Source of the DNA: Myroides phaeus
Lineage (GTDB): Bacteria > Bacteroidota > Bacteroidia > Flavobacteriales > Flavobacteriaceae
Assembly: GCF_009799805.1 (NCBI RefSeq)
Contig: NZ_CP047050.1
Span: forward strand, 2,804,001 to 2,868,000
DNA length: 64,000 nt
Reading direction: 5' to 3'
The notes beneath the pieces are model-generated. The model saw nothing but the letters and a program-made list of their open reading frames with translations. It made no database searches and was not told where the DNA came from. Within the stretch, counting starts at the first letter, position 1. Every line of letters starts with the position of its first letter. A program made the position numbers and the translations under genes. This document shows, piece by piece, positions 8,559-17,657 of the stretch.

Positions 8559-10643
8559 ATGTTGAAAAACGCTTCGTTTTACAAACCTTTTAAATACTTG
8601 ATTGGCTTATACTTGCTGATTAATTTTGTATTGAGAATTGTTTTAATTGTTCACCCAATTACTTCGTCATCTTTTAGCGTGGGCGAATTGATGTCTATTT
8701 TTGTGATTGGTGCAATTAGAGATATGACGATTTTTATAATCGCTTACCTGATTTTTTGGTTGTATTTTATCTTTTTGTCGAATGATAAATACAAAAAACC
8801 GTTTGGTTATATCCTCTTTGCTCTGCTTGTAGGGCTTTGGGCGTGGGTAACGTTTGGCAAGACAATTTTGAATGAATACGGTGGTGTGCTACCGGAGATT
8901 GGAATTATTTTCTTGTCGATAAAGACTGTGATGTTTGGTCTTTGCTTGTTTTTACCTCAACAGAGAACAGCAATTAGAAAAGTAAACTACGCTTTTGTTA
9001 TTTTCTTGTTTGTACTGATTTTAGTGCAAAACTCCGTGAGCGAGTTCTTTTTCTGGAACGAATTTGGTGTGCGTTTTAACTTTATTGCAGTGGACTATTT
9101 AGTGTACACCAATGAGGTAATTGGAAATATTATGGAGTCGTATCCTGTGGTTCCTCTGTTTGCGGGAGTTGGATTGGTTACGGTTTTGTGTACGTATTTC
9201 ATTTACAGAAAAACAAATGACAGCGTGATCAACATTGCTACGTTGTCACAAAAAATAAAATATAGTGGTATTTATATTGCCGCGGTAGCTTTGGCTTTAT
9301 GGGCAACACCTTGGATAATGAAACAGCAACAAAAGGATAATATCTTTACTTCTGAGTTGGCAAGTAACGGGGTGTATAAATTTTACAGTGCGTTTACGAA
9401 TAGTGTGTTAGACTATTTTCAGTTTTACAACACGGTGCCTGAGGATACTGTGGTGAAGAATATGAAGCAGTTTTACCCTTCTTATACTGGTGGGGAGTCT
9501 TTGTTGCGAGAGATTAAAGGCGACTCTACTATGCAAAAGAAAAATGTGGTGCTGATTAGTATCGAGAGTTATAGTGCGGATTTCTTGTCGTTTTATGGTA
9601 ATGACAAAAAGTTGACGCCTTTCTTGGATAGTTTAGCTACAAAGAGTTTGTTTTTCACTAATGTGTATGCAACGGGTAATAGAACAGTGCGTGGTTTGGA
9701 GGCTATGACTATGTGTATTCCGCCTTCACCTGGTGAGAGTGTGGTGAAACGCGTGGACAATAAGGACAAGTTTACAACGGGTTCTGTGTTTGCTAAAAAC
9801 GGATATGAAACGAAGTACTTGTATGGTGGGGATGCGTATTTTGATAATATGCGCGACTACTATGGCTGTAATGGATATGCTATTGTGGATAAGTCGGCTT
9901 TTAAGCCAGAGGAGATTACGTTTGAAAACATCTGGGGTGTTTGTGATGAGGATATGTTTAACAAGGCGATTACGGTGATGAATGAGGAACACGCTACTGG
10001 GAAGCCTTTCTTTAATCAGATTATGACGGTGAGTAACCACCGCCCATTTACGTATCCGGAGGGAGTATTAGATGTGTCTGACTTGTCGAGTGGTCGTGAT
10101 AAAGGGGTTCGTTATACAGATTATGCTATTGGACAGTTCTTCAAAATGGCGGCTAAGCAACCGTGGTTTGAGAATACGGTGTTTGTTATTATGGCAGACC
10201 ACTGTGCATCAAGTGCTGGTAAAACACAGTTACCGCTTGATAAATACCGCATTCCGGCTATGATATACGCACCAAATGGGGTGCCTGCACAACAGTTTGA
10301 TAAGGTGATGTCGCAGATTGACGTGATGCCTACGCTACTTGGTTTGCTTAACTTTAGTTATGAGTCTAAGTTCTTTGGTACGAATGTATTGGCAGAAGAT
10401 TATATTCCGCGTGCTTTTATTGCTACTTACCAAGATTTGGGGTATATTAGAGATAATACGCTTACGATATTGAGTGCTAACAGAAATGTGAACCAGTTTG
10501 TGTTTACCCCTGGGGCAATTAACAATCCGATTATTCCGCTGGTTAAGAGTCCGAAGTTGAATCAAAAGTATGTCGATGAGGCAGTTTCGTTTTATCAGTT
10601 TACTGCGAAACAACTTGAGAAGAGTGCTTATAATAAGTTTTAA
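8559..10643 (+). CDS. LTA synthase-like / sulfatase-fold membrane phosphotransferase
   Basis: Integral inner-membrane enzyme of the alkaline phosphatase superfamily (LtaS/OpgB/MdoB-like). Residues 1-~260 contain five or so transmembrane helices; from ~325 the extracytoplasmic sulfatase domain begins with VVLISIESYSADFLSFYG (metal-binding Glu), continues with the probable catalytic Thr in ATGNRTVRGLEA (~376), the YGGDAYFDNMRDYYG block, and the metal-site MADHC near 545. Length 694 fits the family. In this family the Thr attacks phosphoglycerol or phosphoethanolamine groups from a phospholipid and transfers them to an acceptor; Gram-negative members modify glycans or lipids rather than making lipoteichoic acid. 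Acceptor unknown. Transcribed alone; terminator downstream. Confidence 0.9.
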   Translation: MLKNASFYKPFKYLIGLYLLINFVLRIVLIVHPITSSSFSVGELMSIFVIGAIRDMTIFIIAYLIFWLYFIFLSNDKYKKPFGYILFALLVGLWAWVTFGKTILNEYGGVLPEIGIIFLSIKTVMFGLCLFLPQQRTAIRKVNYAFVIFLFVLILVQNSVSEFFFWNEFGVRFNFIAVDYLVYTNEVIGNIMESYPVVPLFAGVGLVTVLCTYFIYRKTNDSVINIATLSQKIKYSGIYIAAVALALWATPWIMKQQQKDNIFTSELASNGVYKFYSAFTNSVLDYFQFYNTVPEDTVVKNMKQFYPSYTGGESLLREIKGDSTMQKKNVVLISIESYSADFLSFYGNDKKLTPFLDSLATKSLFFTNVYATGNRTVRGLEAMTMCIPPSPGESVVKRVDNKDKFTTGSVFAKNGYETKYLYGGDAYFDNMRDYYGCNGYAIVDKSAFKPEEITFENIWGVCDEDMFNKAITVMNEEHATGKPFFNQIMTVSNHRPFTYPEGVLDVSDLSSGRDKGVRYTDYAIGQFFKMAAKQPWFENTVFVIMADHCASSAGKTQLPLDKYRIPAMIYAPNGVPAQQFDKVMSQIDVMPTLLGLLNFSYESKFFGTNVLAEDYIPRAFIATYQDLGYIRDNTLTILSANRNVNQFVFTPGAINNPIIPLVKSPKLNQKYVDEAVSFYQFTAKQLEKSAYNKF

Positions 10644-10661
10644 GTTAATATTTGTTTATAT

Positions 10662-10700
10662 AACCGGTTTGCAGTTTACCTACTGTGAGCCGGTTTTTTT
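10662..10700 (+). terminator. Terminator of LtaS-like gene
   Basis: AACCGG (10662-10667) pairs with CCGGTT (10690-10695), with an inner CAGT/ACTG helix, followed by a T-tract to 10700. Confidence 0.75.
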
Positions 10701-10831
10701 GTATTATTTAAAAATGATTACCTATTCTAAAAACTCTATAACCTTACTAAAAATGAAACAAGCATAACTTCATATAATAAATAAATTCCCAACACAACTA
10801 AAAACCCCAACTAACTGATTACTAATCATAC

Positions 10832-11734
10832 TTATACAACTTGTAACATTTTTCTATAAATCAATACCATCCCAAAAGAGAAAACAGAAACTAACAAAGC
10901 AGCAAATGGTAATTGCAATACTCTCTCTGCAGGAAAAACATAAATCAACAATGGAAATGCATAAACAGCAGGAATTTTCATTTGAAAAATTCGTAATAAG
11001 ATATTCATCAACACCAAAAAAAACAATATCAACACTACCCAATTTGTAATATATAAAGTCAATAGAACAGCAATACTTATAGATAGTGTTAAAATTATAG
11101 TCTGCTTAATTGCAATTTTGAATGAGTACTTTTTCATATTTAAAGACTCAAACATTACCACTGTTATTGGTGGAATTAACGCCATTTGCTCTATTCCTAA
11201 TACGAAACTCAATAATAGCCATATACTTGTTATTGAAAAATAAGCTAACAATTTACGCGTATCAAAAGCCCCTTCTCGCTCTACCCCTTCATTTAACTTA
11301 AATAGATAAACACCAAGCATTAGCACAAAGGTTAAAAAGAATATCGCATAGAGAAATGACATTTCGTGAGCATTAGTGACTATTGCAAGAAAACCCGTTG
11401 CTAAAGCTGGCGGGAAACTATAACGTACTAATCTCATAAAAATAACCATCAACAATAATATAATTGCCAATTTTGCTATATAAGGCACAGTTAGCATATT
11501 TACAGCAAAACCTAAGACGGCTGTTATAGATGGCATAATGAATATTTTCTCAGGGTGACGCATCCACGCTTTTTCACGATATACCCATAAAGCAATAGTC
11601 ATTGCTGCAATTTCAGGTAATATTATTTCTTTATCTTCTAAAAGAAATGCTGTTATTATCATTGCGATAATAAACATAAAAGCTATTGTATAGTGTACTA
11701 TTGGAAGTTTTGAATGAAACGATGATAAAGGCAT
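10832..11734 (-). CDS. Multi-pass membrane protein, HPP-like (unassigned)
   Basis: About 300 residues with eight to nine hydrophobic helices and very short loops. I use the ATG at 11734 (MPLSSFHSK); a nine-codon longer frame would need a TTG start. The pattern of an acidic loop after the first helix (LLEDKEIILPEIAA), a basic segment WVYREKAWMRHPEK and FPPALATGFLAIVTN is reminiscent of HPP-type or aromatic-exporter-like membrane proteins, but I do not recognise a definite family. It lies downstream of a terminator and is probably transcribed alone. Function unknown. Confidence 0.6.
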   Translation of the reverse strand: MPLSSFHSKLPIVHYTIAFMFIIAMIITAFLLEDKEIILPEIAAMTIALWVYREKAWMRHPEKIFIMPSITAVLGFAVNMLTVPYIAKLAIILLLMVIFMRLVRYSFPPALATGFLAIVTNAHEMSFLYAIFFLTFVLMLGVYLFKLNEGVEREGAFDTRKLLAYFSITSIWLLLSFVLGIEQMALIPPITVVMFESLNMKKYSFKIAIKQTIILTLSISIAVLLTLYITNWVVLILFFLVLMNILLRIFQMKIPAVYAFPLLIYVFPAERVLQLPFAALLVSVFSFGMVLIYRKMLQVV

Positions 11735-11914
11735 TGATTTATTTTGATGTAAAATTACCAAAAACGCTATTCAGTTATGTTAATTCTAAGTTAGAAATAC
11801 TTCTCTAATACTCATTCCCTTCACACATCAACTTTTAAAATATGAAACTTCATCATTTCTAATACATACAACTCATAACTTTTATTTTAATATATACAGA
11901 CAAAACTTTTACAC

Positions 11915-11946
11915 AAAAAAAGGACTATCGAAAATGACAGTCCTTT
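11915..11946 (-). terminator. Terminator of the WYL-headed gene set
   Basis: Stem AAAGGACT (11919-11926) / AGTCCTTT (11939-11946), followed on the minus strand by a T-tract. It marks the 3' end of the transcript that ends with the DUF4112 gene. Confidence 0.8.
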
Positions 11947-11981
11947 CTTAACGTTAAAAGTTATTAATTATACTTAACATC

Positions 11982-12557
11982 TTATCCAAATAATCCGCTA
12001 AACCAACTTACAATAGAAGCTACCATTTTAAACATTAAATAAATTAATCCTATCAAAATGACAATACCTATAGCACTTTTAATTGCCTTTTGATTTACTT
12101 CTTTAATAATTTCTTTGTCATCTTCTACAAAGCCAACAATTAATTTTAAATTTTGCAAATGGCATCTATGTAATACATCGATAAAATCACCTATAAAGAA
12201 TGGAATCATCCCTAAAAGCATATCTCTTAATGAATTATAAATTACTGCCAATGTAAGAGATATAGATTTTACTTTAAACAAACTTACATAGACAAAAGGT
12301 ACTGATATAATTGGAGTTGCTATATCTCCTATCCCTGGAATAAAACCTAATAATGGATCTAAAAAATACTTGTCCATTATAGTTGCTATTCTTTTCAACT
12401 GTCTATAGGATTGAGATTGTTCAATCGCTATTTTTTTATTAATCTTAGCTTCCTTCCTCTTGATTTCCTGTTCTATTGCTGTCTGATCTTGTCTAACTTG
12501 TTGCACATTAGCAATTCCCAACGACTCTTGTGCTTGAACTCTTCTACTACTTTGCAT
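11982..12557 (-). CDS. DUF4112 domain-containing membrane protein
   Basis: 191 residues. An N-terminal ~55-residue polar, Gln/Lys/Glu-rich, probably coiled-coil region precedes a DUF4112-type domain with the signature FIPGIGDIATP (residues ~72-82) and FFIGDFIDVLHR, with hydrophobic helices around them; a final strong transmembrane helix (~165-185) ends at WFSGLFG. DUF4112 proteins are integral membrane proteins of unknown function. Its ATG follows the TAA of the 722-residue gene after one base, so the two are coupled and probably act together. The long charged N-terminus is unusual for the family and could contact the coiled-coil partner. Confidence 0.75.
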   Translation of the reverse strand: MQSSRRVQAQESLGIANVQQVRQDQTAIEQEIKRKEAKINKKIAIEQSQSYRQLKRIATIMDKYFLDPLLGFIPGIGDIATPIISVPFVYVSLFKVKSISLTLAVIYNSLRDMLLGMIPFFIGDFIDVLHRCHLQNLKLIVGFVEDDKEIIKEVNQKAIKSAIGIVILIGLIYLMFKMVASIVSWFSGLFG

Positions 12558-12558
12558 C

Positions 12559-14727
12559 TTAAATCTCTATAATTTTGTCTCCTCTTAATAACTGAATTAC
12601 ATCATTTTTGCTCAACTTATCGCCACTAATTTCAGCTAACATCAACATTCCTTCTTTTAGTGTTTCAGGACTTCCTGCTGTATTTATTCTCGATATAATC
12701 GCACGTAATAATTCTGCTTTATTGTCAATTGAAGCTATATTTTTTCTAAACTCCTCTTCCATTTGCTCCATTTGTTGATCATAATATCTACTTGCTTCAA
12801 CAGACAACTTTACTTCATTCTGTAATTGCAGCCAACTTTCAAAATACCCGATACCTGCTTGTAATGCTTTATTTTGAGAATTAATCATTAGCTTTAAATC
12901 TTGTTCTCCATACACAGAATTTTTATCGAGTTTTTCTTTATCTATTTTTTTCTGGTCTTCTTCTTTCATAAACGTAGCCCCAAAAAACTCTTCTGTAACT
13001 TCTTTTGAGACAAAATCATTGACAACTAAGTTTTGACGCATTGCCTGAATAAAATTATTTACATTTTGTTCTATCTCAGCAGGCAACTTTATTTCCTCAT
13101 GTTTGTTAATACTAATCGTATTTACCAATCTCTGATCTAATTTACTATTAACAATGTCTTTGGCAATTCGCAATAAACTAATGTAAGGTCCTAATTGACT
13201 TCCTACCTTTATTTTTACATCATCTGATACTTCCAGTTTATCCGCAATTACTCGATTTACACGATCTAACTTACCTTTCAATTGATTATAATTCGCTGTA
13301 TCTACTTTAAAATTTTCTTGTTGTCCAGACAACTCCTCCATATCTAATTTTAAACTAACCTTAGCTTCTTCATAAGCACTTATTACAGGCGCTCCTTTTA
13401 TACTCCAATCGTACAATTCTCTGTTATATGTCTTGTTTTTAGCTCCAAATGACAAAGCATTTACAAGCATCATTGGCTTTTGAGGCTTAACTTGAAGTAC
13501 CATCTCATACTCATCTTTTCCATCAACTAAAAGCTGCTTAAGCTCCTGAATATTAGACTTGTAATATTCGATACTTCTGTTCTCATCTAATATCCTATTA
13601 CCTAACAAGTTATACTCTTTTAAAACTTGATCGCGTTCAGCTTTTAAAGCTTGTAACTCTGGTGTATTATAGATAGATGTAATCAAACCTTTTAATTCTT
13701 GAGATAACACTTCTCTACTTGAACCATAAAAAACTTGTGCTTTAGGAATATACAACTCATTTAAAGTCTTATAAATTTCCATTAAGCGTCCCATATCAGC
13801 TTTTACAGTTGTAACATCTTCTTTAATTTTGCCCTTTAATTTCAACAATTCTTGTTTCATCATTGTTGTTTTCTGTTCTGCTTCAACATAATGTGTAAGC
13901 ATACCAACTACGGCTAATCCTAAAGCTACTTTTCCATTTTTACTAACTTTTGAATACTTTGCTGCTGTGTTTAATGAATTTTTAAACCCTTCCCCTATTT
14001 CTCCTACTAAAACCCCACATGAAGTAGCAAGTTTATCATATTCTAAAGAAACCGATTCAAGCATTCCTTTTGTATCTAACCACTTAATGTGATTAAAGTC
14101 AAACAACTCTGGAGCAATCAACTTAATTGAGTCACCAAATACATCTATTAATGCTTGTGAATACTCGCGATAAATAGCCAAGACATTTTCTCTCAGAACT
14201 AAAAAGTCTTCTATTAATTCAATTATTGAGTCTTTAGATTCTTCATAATTGTTAATCATTATGTTGTAATTGTTAAACAATGCAGAGGCTTCTTGTTGAA
14301 CTTTCATTGTTCCACTTGTACCTACAATCCTCGCTATCATTGCAGTACCCTTTTCTGCTACAAAAGCATTAATATCAACTCCGAATTGTTGTTCTAACAA
14401 GTAAACACTGCGTTGAATATTGTCTATACTATCTTGCATTACTGCAAAAACCGCTTGCGAATCACCTTCTTGTAATTGGATATATAACTTATGTTCATCA
14501 ATAATTGTGTTATTTTGTTCATTATTGACAAAGGCCTTCTTAACACGAATATCTTTGTTAAAGTGTAAATAAGTATCCCACACTAAGGTGTTTACATCAA
14601 AAGAATCATTCTTAACGCCTAAACTCTTCAATTCATAAGATAGGTCAGAACGCGTAAATGTTGTTGATTTACTACTTAAGCTCTTAGCTATTTCGTATAT
14701 TTTATCGTAAATCTGATTATTATTCAT
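12559..14727 (-). CDS. Large coiled-coil protein of unknown function (722 aa)
   Basis: I do not recognise a family. The protein is acidic-lysine rich and mostly helical. Residues ~1-60 look like a small winged or helical domain (TRSDLSYELKSLG). A Gly/Ala-rich hydrophobic stretch near 262-285 (KNGKVALGLAVVGMLTHYV) could be one membrane hairpin or a buried helix. Residues ~285-500 and ~590-680 are long heptad-like coiled coils. No Walker motif, signal peptide or nuclease motif is visible. It sits between a UDG-fold-like protein and the DUF4112 membrane protein with tight spacing, so it is likely the structural core of a multi-protein system under the WYL regulator. Confidence 0.7.
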   Translation of the reverse strand: MNNNQIYDKIYEIAKSLSSKSTTFTRSDLSYELKSLGVKNDSFDVNTLVWDTYLHFNKDIRVKKAFVNNEQNNTIIDEHKLYIQLQEGDSQAVFAVMQDSIDNIQRSVYLLEQQFGVDINAFVAEKGTAMIARIVGTSGTMKVQQEASALFNNYNIMINNYEESKDSIIELIEDFLVLRENVLAIYREYSQALIDVFGDSIKLIAPELFDFNHIKWLDTKGMLESVSLEYDKLATSCGVLVGEIGEGFKNSLNTAAKYSKVSKNGKVALGLAVVGMLTHYVEAEQKTTMMKQELLKLKGKIKEDVTTVKADMGRLMEIYKTLNELYIPKAQVFYGSSREVLSQELKGLITSIYNTPELQALKAERDQVLKEYNLLGNRILDENRSIEYYKSNIQELKQLLVDGKDEYEMVLQVKPQKPMMLVNALSFGAKNKTYNRELYDWSIKGAPVISAYEEAKVSLKLDMEELSGQQENFKVDTANYNQLKGKLDRVNRVIADKLEVSDDVKIKVGSQLGPYISLLRIAKDIVNSKLDQRLVNTISINKHEEIKLPAEIEQNVNNFIQAMRQNLVVNDFVSKEVTEEFFGATFMKEEDQKKIDKEKLDKNSVYGEQDLKLMINSQNKALQAGIGYFESWLQLQNEVKLSVEASRYYDQQMEQMEEEFRKNIASIDNKAELLRAIISRINTAGSPETLKEGMLMLAEISGDKLSKNDVIQLLRGDKIIEI

Positions 14728-14813
14728 TAGTAAGGTGGTTTAATATGTTTTTAAGTAAAGAATGGGGACTTATAAGGCTTATTTATATTTAAAATGATAC
14801 AGTTACATTTCAA

Positions 14814-15410
14814 TTACTCTTTAATCAACTTATCTATAGCCTGATGCCAATAAGTCCATTCAAATGCAGCTGAAGGATGATAAATTGGTAATAACTTAAC
14901 TACTTTCCCATTTGAAAGTTTGTATCCCCATGTTTCAATTTTATCCCCATTGTCCAAAACAACATCTGCTTGTTGCTCACCAGTGTTTGGCAATTGTCCG
15001 TACAACCTTTTGCCCCATACAATAGCGCAGTCCGGTTGTAGCTCTTCTAATGTTTCAAAGAATAAAGGCTCTGAAGTTCTAAACTCCTCTGCTGTTGGTG
15101 CTTTACGTGCTTCATCTATCGGATGTTGTACATAATTGTAAAATGCCACTGAATTCCACAATTCTTGTTTTTCTTCAAAAGGAACAACTCTTCCTTTTAA
15201 AGCTCTTTCAAATTTTGTATACGTGTTTTTATATGGTTCATGTTCACTATCATCATCAAACAGATCTCTAATAATATCTAATGTCATAGTAAGCACTGCA
15301 TCTTTTGGATCATCACAATAGTGACTTTCTCCTAATACTAAGACACGTTTTCCATTAATGCCTTTAGTATAGTGTTTACCTACCCAAGGTTTGAAAACTA
15401 ATTTTGCCAT
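14814..15410 (-). CDS. Uracil-DNA glycosylase superfamily-like protein
   Basis: 198 residues. The N-terminal strand-loop KRVLVLGESHYCDD (residues ~20-34) resembles motif 1 of the uracil-DNA glycosylase fold, where a GxSP/GExP-type loop contacts DNA, and the C-terminal KLLPIYHPSAAFEW resembles motif 2 (HPSP-like) that inserts into the helix. Between them lie AFYNYVQ and CAIVWGKRLYGQLP, consistent with the alpha/beta fold. Catalytic Asp/Asn of true UDGs cannot be placed with confidence, so the activity may be other than uracil excision. It is the second structural gene after the regulator-controlled promoter at 15679-15721. Confidence 0.6.
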   Translation of the reverse strand: MAKLVFKPWVGKHYTKGINGKRVLVLGESHYCDDPKDAVLTMTLDIIRDLFDDDSEHEPYKNTYTKFERALKGRVVPFEEKQELWNSVAFYNYVQHPIDEARKAPTAEEFRTSEPLFFETLEELQPDCAIVWGKRLYGQLPNTGEQQADVVLDNGDKIETWGYKLSNGKVVKLLPIYHPSAAFEWTYWHQAIDKLIKE

Positions 15411-15432
15411 TTTTGTTTAATTTTATAAGTCG

Positions 15433-15654
15433 TTAATCTAATTTTTCTACATCAAAATCCGCCATTGTACAATAAGCTTGTTTATAATCAAAATCATATA
15501 AACGTACATAGGCTTGTTGCAATTCTTTTGCTCCATTATAGAACGGAGAAGAAGTGTGCTGAACAGTTGTAACTACAACTGACATTTCTGGTGTTAAAAG
15601 AGTTCCATTTGTTCTCTTTACTCGCTTAGGAGTTACTTTAAATACTTTTGACAT
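15433..15654 (-). CDS. Small conserved-looking protein (73 aa), unknown
   Basis: ATG at 15654 is preferred: the frame can be extended nine codons to a TTG at 15681, but that overlaps a promoter -7 element. The protein starts MSKVFKVTPKRVKRTNG, is basic at the N-terminus and acidic at the C-terminus (MADFDVEKLD), and has no signal peptide or Cys motif. It is the first gene of the set transcribed from the second operator-bearing promoter, 22 bp before the UDG-like gene, so it likely belongs to the same system. No family recognised. Confidence 0.65.
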   Translation of the reverse strand: MSKVFKVTPKRVKRTNGTLLTPEMSVVVTTVQHTSSPFYNGAKELQQAYVRLYDFDYKQAYCTMADFDVEKLD

Positions 15655-15678
15655 TGGTGTTGCTTTTAATTGATAAGA

Positions 15679-15721
15679 CAAAAATACCCTGACACTCAGC
15701 CAAACTACGACGTAGTTAAAG
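15679..15721 (-). promoter_or_regulatory. Operator-like element and promoter for the 73-aa gene set
   Basis: A -7 box TATTTTTG (minus strand, 15679-15686) is followed upstream by three bases and then a 32-bp element (15690-15721) that shares most of its sequence with 16638-16668: TGACA, CTCAGCCAAA, GACGTA and TTAAAG read on the plus strand. The identical spacing to the -7 box in both copies argues for a shared regulator or special sigma factor. This copy overlaps the last codons and TAG stop of the WYL gene. Confidence 0.7.
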
Positions 15722-16610
15722 ACAATTCATACAATTCGCACATTTCTTTGATAGTATCTATTACCCAATCTCTTAAAACAGGAGGTGAAATAATTTCAAT
15801 ATTACTGCCATGTCTCATTATTTCCATAACAAAGTCAGTTGTGGGATGTACAAATAATTCAACCGTAAATGTATAATCACTTGTAGAGGTAATTTTCTGT
15901 GAATGATGAAAGGGCAAAGATTCCACATACTTACGTTGACTCTGATCTATTTCTAATACTACTTTTTGAGGGGCATCATAACACTCAATACCAAAGGCAC
16001 TTTCATAATGCTTTTTTATATTTATCACGGGACTTACTGCTGTCTGAGTAGTTATAACTAAATTACTAACCCTATCTAATCCGTAATTGCGTAGTTCCTT
16101 CTTATCCAGATCATACGCTATCATATAATAGCGATTTTGCGACTCTTTAATTGCTTTTGGAACACATCTACGTTCTGAAGGATCTTTCCAATAACTATCT
16201 AAAGTAAAAGTAACAACTAACTTATTCTGAATAGCGTGAAGTATTCCACTAAAATGTTCAGTTCCTCTTGTCTTTCGCTTTTCAAAATAAATATGTTCAC
16301 CTAAGGTTTCACCAACTTTTAAGGCTGTAATTGTATCGTATGATTCTATTACACGTTCAATATACTCCTCTTTATGCTCCTCACTGATTTTGTACACTTT
16401 CTCCTTTCTATCATAGAGAATTTCTATTCCCATAAGCGATAAAATGTCTTTTACATCACGTTGAAAGGTACGTGAACTTATTTCTAAATTCTTATCAAAA
16501 AAGGTGCTTTTATTTATCAAGTATTCTTGAATCTCTTTTAATGTGCACTCTTTTTTTCTTAATAGCTCCACAATAAGCATTTGTCGTTTAGCGTATTCCC
16601 CTTTTGCCAT
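15705..16610 (-). CDS. WYL domain-containing transcriptional regulator
   Basis: 301 residues. The N-terminal winged helix-turn-helix (residues ~1-75: RQMLIVELLRKKECTLKEIQEYL ... SSRTFQRDVKDI) is the HTH_11/DeoR-like type that heads WYL regulators; the central WYL domain (~120-205) carries the ligand-binding pattern with SQNRYYMIAYDLDKKELRNYGLDRV in the expected place, and the C-terminal extension (WCX-like) ends the protein. WYL proteins sense a nucleic acid or nucleotide ligand and often control defence loci. It is preceded by one copy of the operator-like element and followed by the second, which argues for autoregulation and control of the four downstream genes. Confidence 0.9.
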   Translation of the reverse strand: MAKGEYAKRQMLIVELLRKKECTLKEIQEYLINKSTFFDKNLEISSRTFQRDVKDILSLMGIEILYDRKEKVYKISEEHKEEYIERVIESYDTITALKVGETLGEHIYFEKRKTRGTEHFSGILHAIQNKLVVTFTLDSYWKDPSERRCVPKAIKESQNRYYMIAYDLDKKELRNYGLDRVSNLVITTQTAVSPVINIKKHYESAFGIECYDAPQKVVLEIDQSQRKYVESLPFHHSQKITSTSDYTFTVELFVHPTTDFVMEIMRHGSNIEIISPPVLRDWVIDTIKEMCELYELSLTTS

Positions 16611-16626
16611 ATTTAATAATTTTTGT

Positions 16627-16668
16627 CAAAATTAACTTGTCATTCAGCCAAATGATGACGTATTAAAG
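16627..16668 (-). promoter_or_regulatory. Operator-like element and promoter of the WYL gene
   Basis: A -7 box TAATTTTG (minus strand, 16627-16634), three bases, then a 31-bp element (16638-16668) matching that at 15690-15721. Plus-strand landmarks: TGTCATTCAGCCAAA, GACGTA and TAAAG. Only one indel separates the copies. Confidence 0.7.
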
Positions 16669-17030
16669 TTAAAACAACAGTATTGTTAATTGAAGAAATA
16701 TTGGGTAAAACGCCTGTTTTTCTGAGGGGAAATATCGAAACTATCATTACTATAGAAAAGTGAAATACTATCTATCACATTTATGAATAAAAGAATTAAG
16801 CAAGTTGATAATTAAATTACTTGTATGCCAGATATAAAAGCTATGAGATAGGCACAAAGTAAATCTACAAAGATGTATCTCGCTTTGATATTCACTTATA
16901 ATCAATAAAATATATTAAGAAAAATGTGCAAAATGCACGTATAGAAAGGTATAAGCAATTAAATAAATTGCAATCTGTTTACAATTAGCTTTTCTCGATT
17001 TTATATTCAAACTAAAAAAACAGGACATAA
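16669..17030. other. Non-coding spacer
   Basis: AT-rich, gene-free sequence upstream of the WYL promoter. I see no further gene or structure in it. Confidence 0.5.
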
Positions 17031-17057
17031 AAAAACCCCGTTTTAAAAACGAGGTTT
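17031..17057 (-). terminator. Terminator of the Glu-rich lipoprotein gene
   Basis: AAACCCCGTTTT pairs with AAAACGAGGTTT (one wobble), with an A-run at the left giving the minus-strand T-tract. Confidence 0.75.
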
Positions 17058-17079
17058 ATTTTATATAACAGAGCGCTAA

Positions 17080-17304
17080 TTACTTAACTTCTTCTGCTTT
17101 TACTTCTTCTGTAGCTGGAGTTTCTTCAGCAGCAACTTCTTCAGTTACTTCTTCAGTAGCAACTTCTTCAGTTACTGGAGCTTCTTCAGCAACAGTTTCT
17201 GTAGTTACTTCTTCTTGAGTTGGTTCTGTTGCAGTTTCTTTACAAGATACGAAAGATACTCCCATCATTGCTACTAAAGCAATACTTAATACGATTTTTT
17301 TCAT
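17080..17304 (-). CDS. Small Glu/Thr/Val-rich lipoprotein (74 aa)
   Basis: Lipoprotein signal MKKIVLSIALVAMMGVSFVSC (lipobox FVSC, Cys 21) followed by a ~50-residue tail made almost wholly of Glu, Thr, Val, Ala and Pro in degenerate TEEV/AEE repeats. The mature chain is strongly acidic and probably disordered. Such short acidic lipoproteins are frequent in flavobacteria and highly expressed, but no function is known. The sequence GAAGAAG/CTTCTTC repetition at DNA level makes it prone to length change. It is monocistronic with its own terminator. Confidence 0.8.
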   Translation of the reverse strand: MKKIVLSIALVAMMGVSFVSCKETATEPTQEEVTTETVAEEAPVTEEVATEEVTEEVAAEETPATEEVKAEEVK

Positions 17305-17657
17305 TTTACTAAACTATAAAAGTTGATTATTAATTCGGGGCAAATATATAACTTTTTTAATATCGAAATATTTTTTATCTACTTTTTTTTAGGTTTTTTA
17401 AAAAATTTTCAAACAATTAAAAATCAATAAATTACAACTAAAAAACACACCAAACATTGCTATTCAGACTCCTTTTTAGCAACTTATTTTAATCTCTTTC
17501 ATTTTTTTTCTTCTTATAAAGTAGATGTTTTACTTAAAATTGATAAATACAGCTCAAATCAAGGGGAGATCGCTTCTGAATAGGATTATACTTTATAATC
17601 CATTCATAAATTATTTTATATAAAAACGATTCAGATTATACGCTATTTTATTCCTAT
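17305..17657. other. Non-coding spacer
   Basis: AT-rich region with several T and A homopolymers upstream of the lipoprotein gene; it must hold that gene's promoter. Nothing else seen. Confidence 0.5.
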
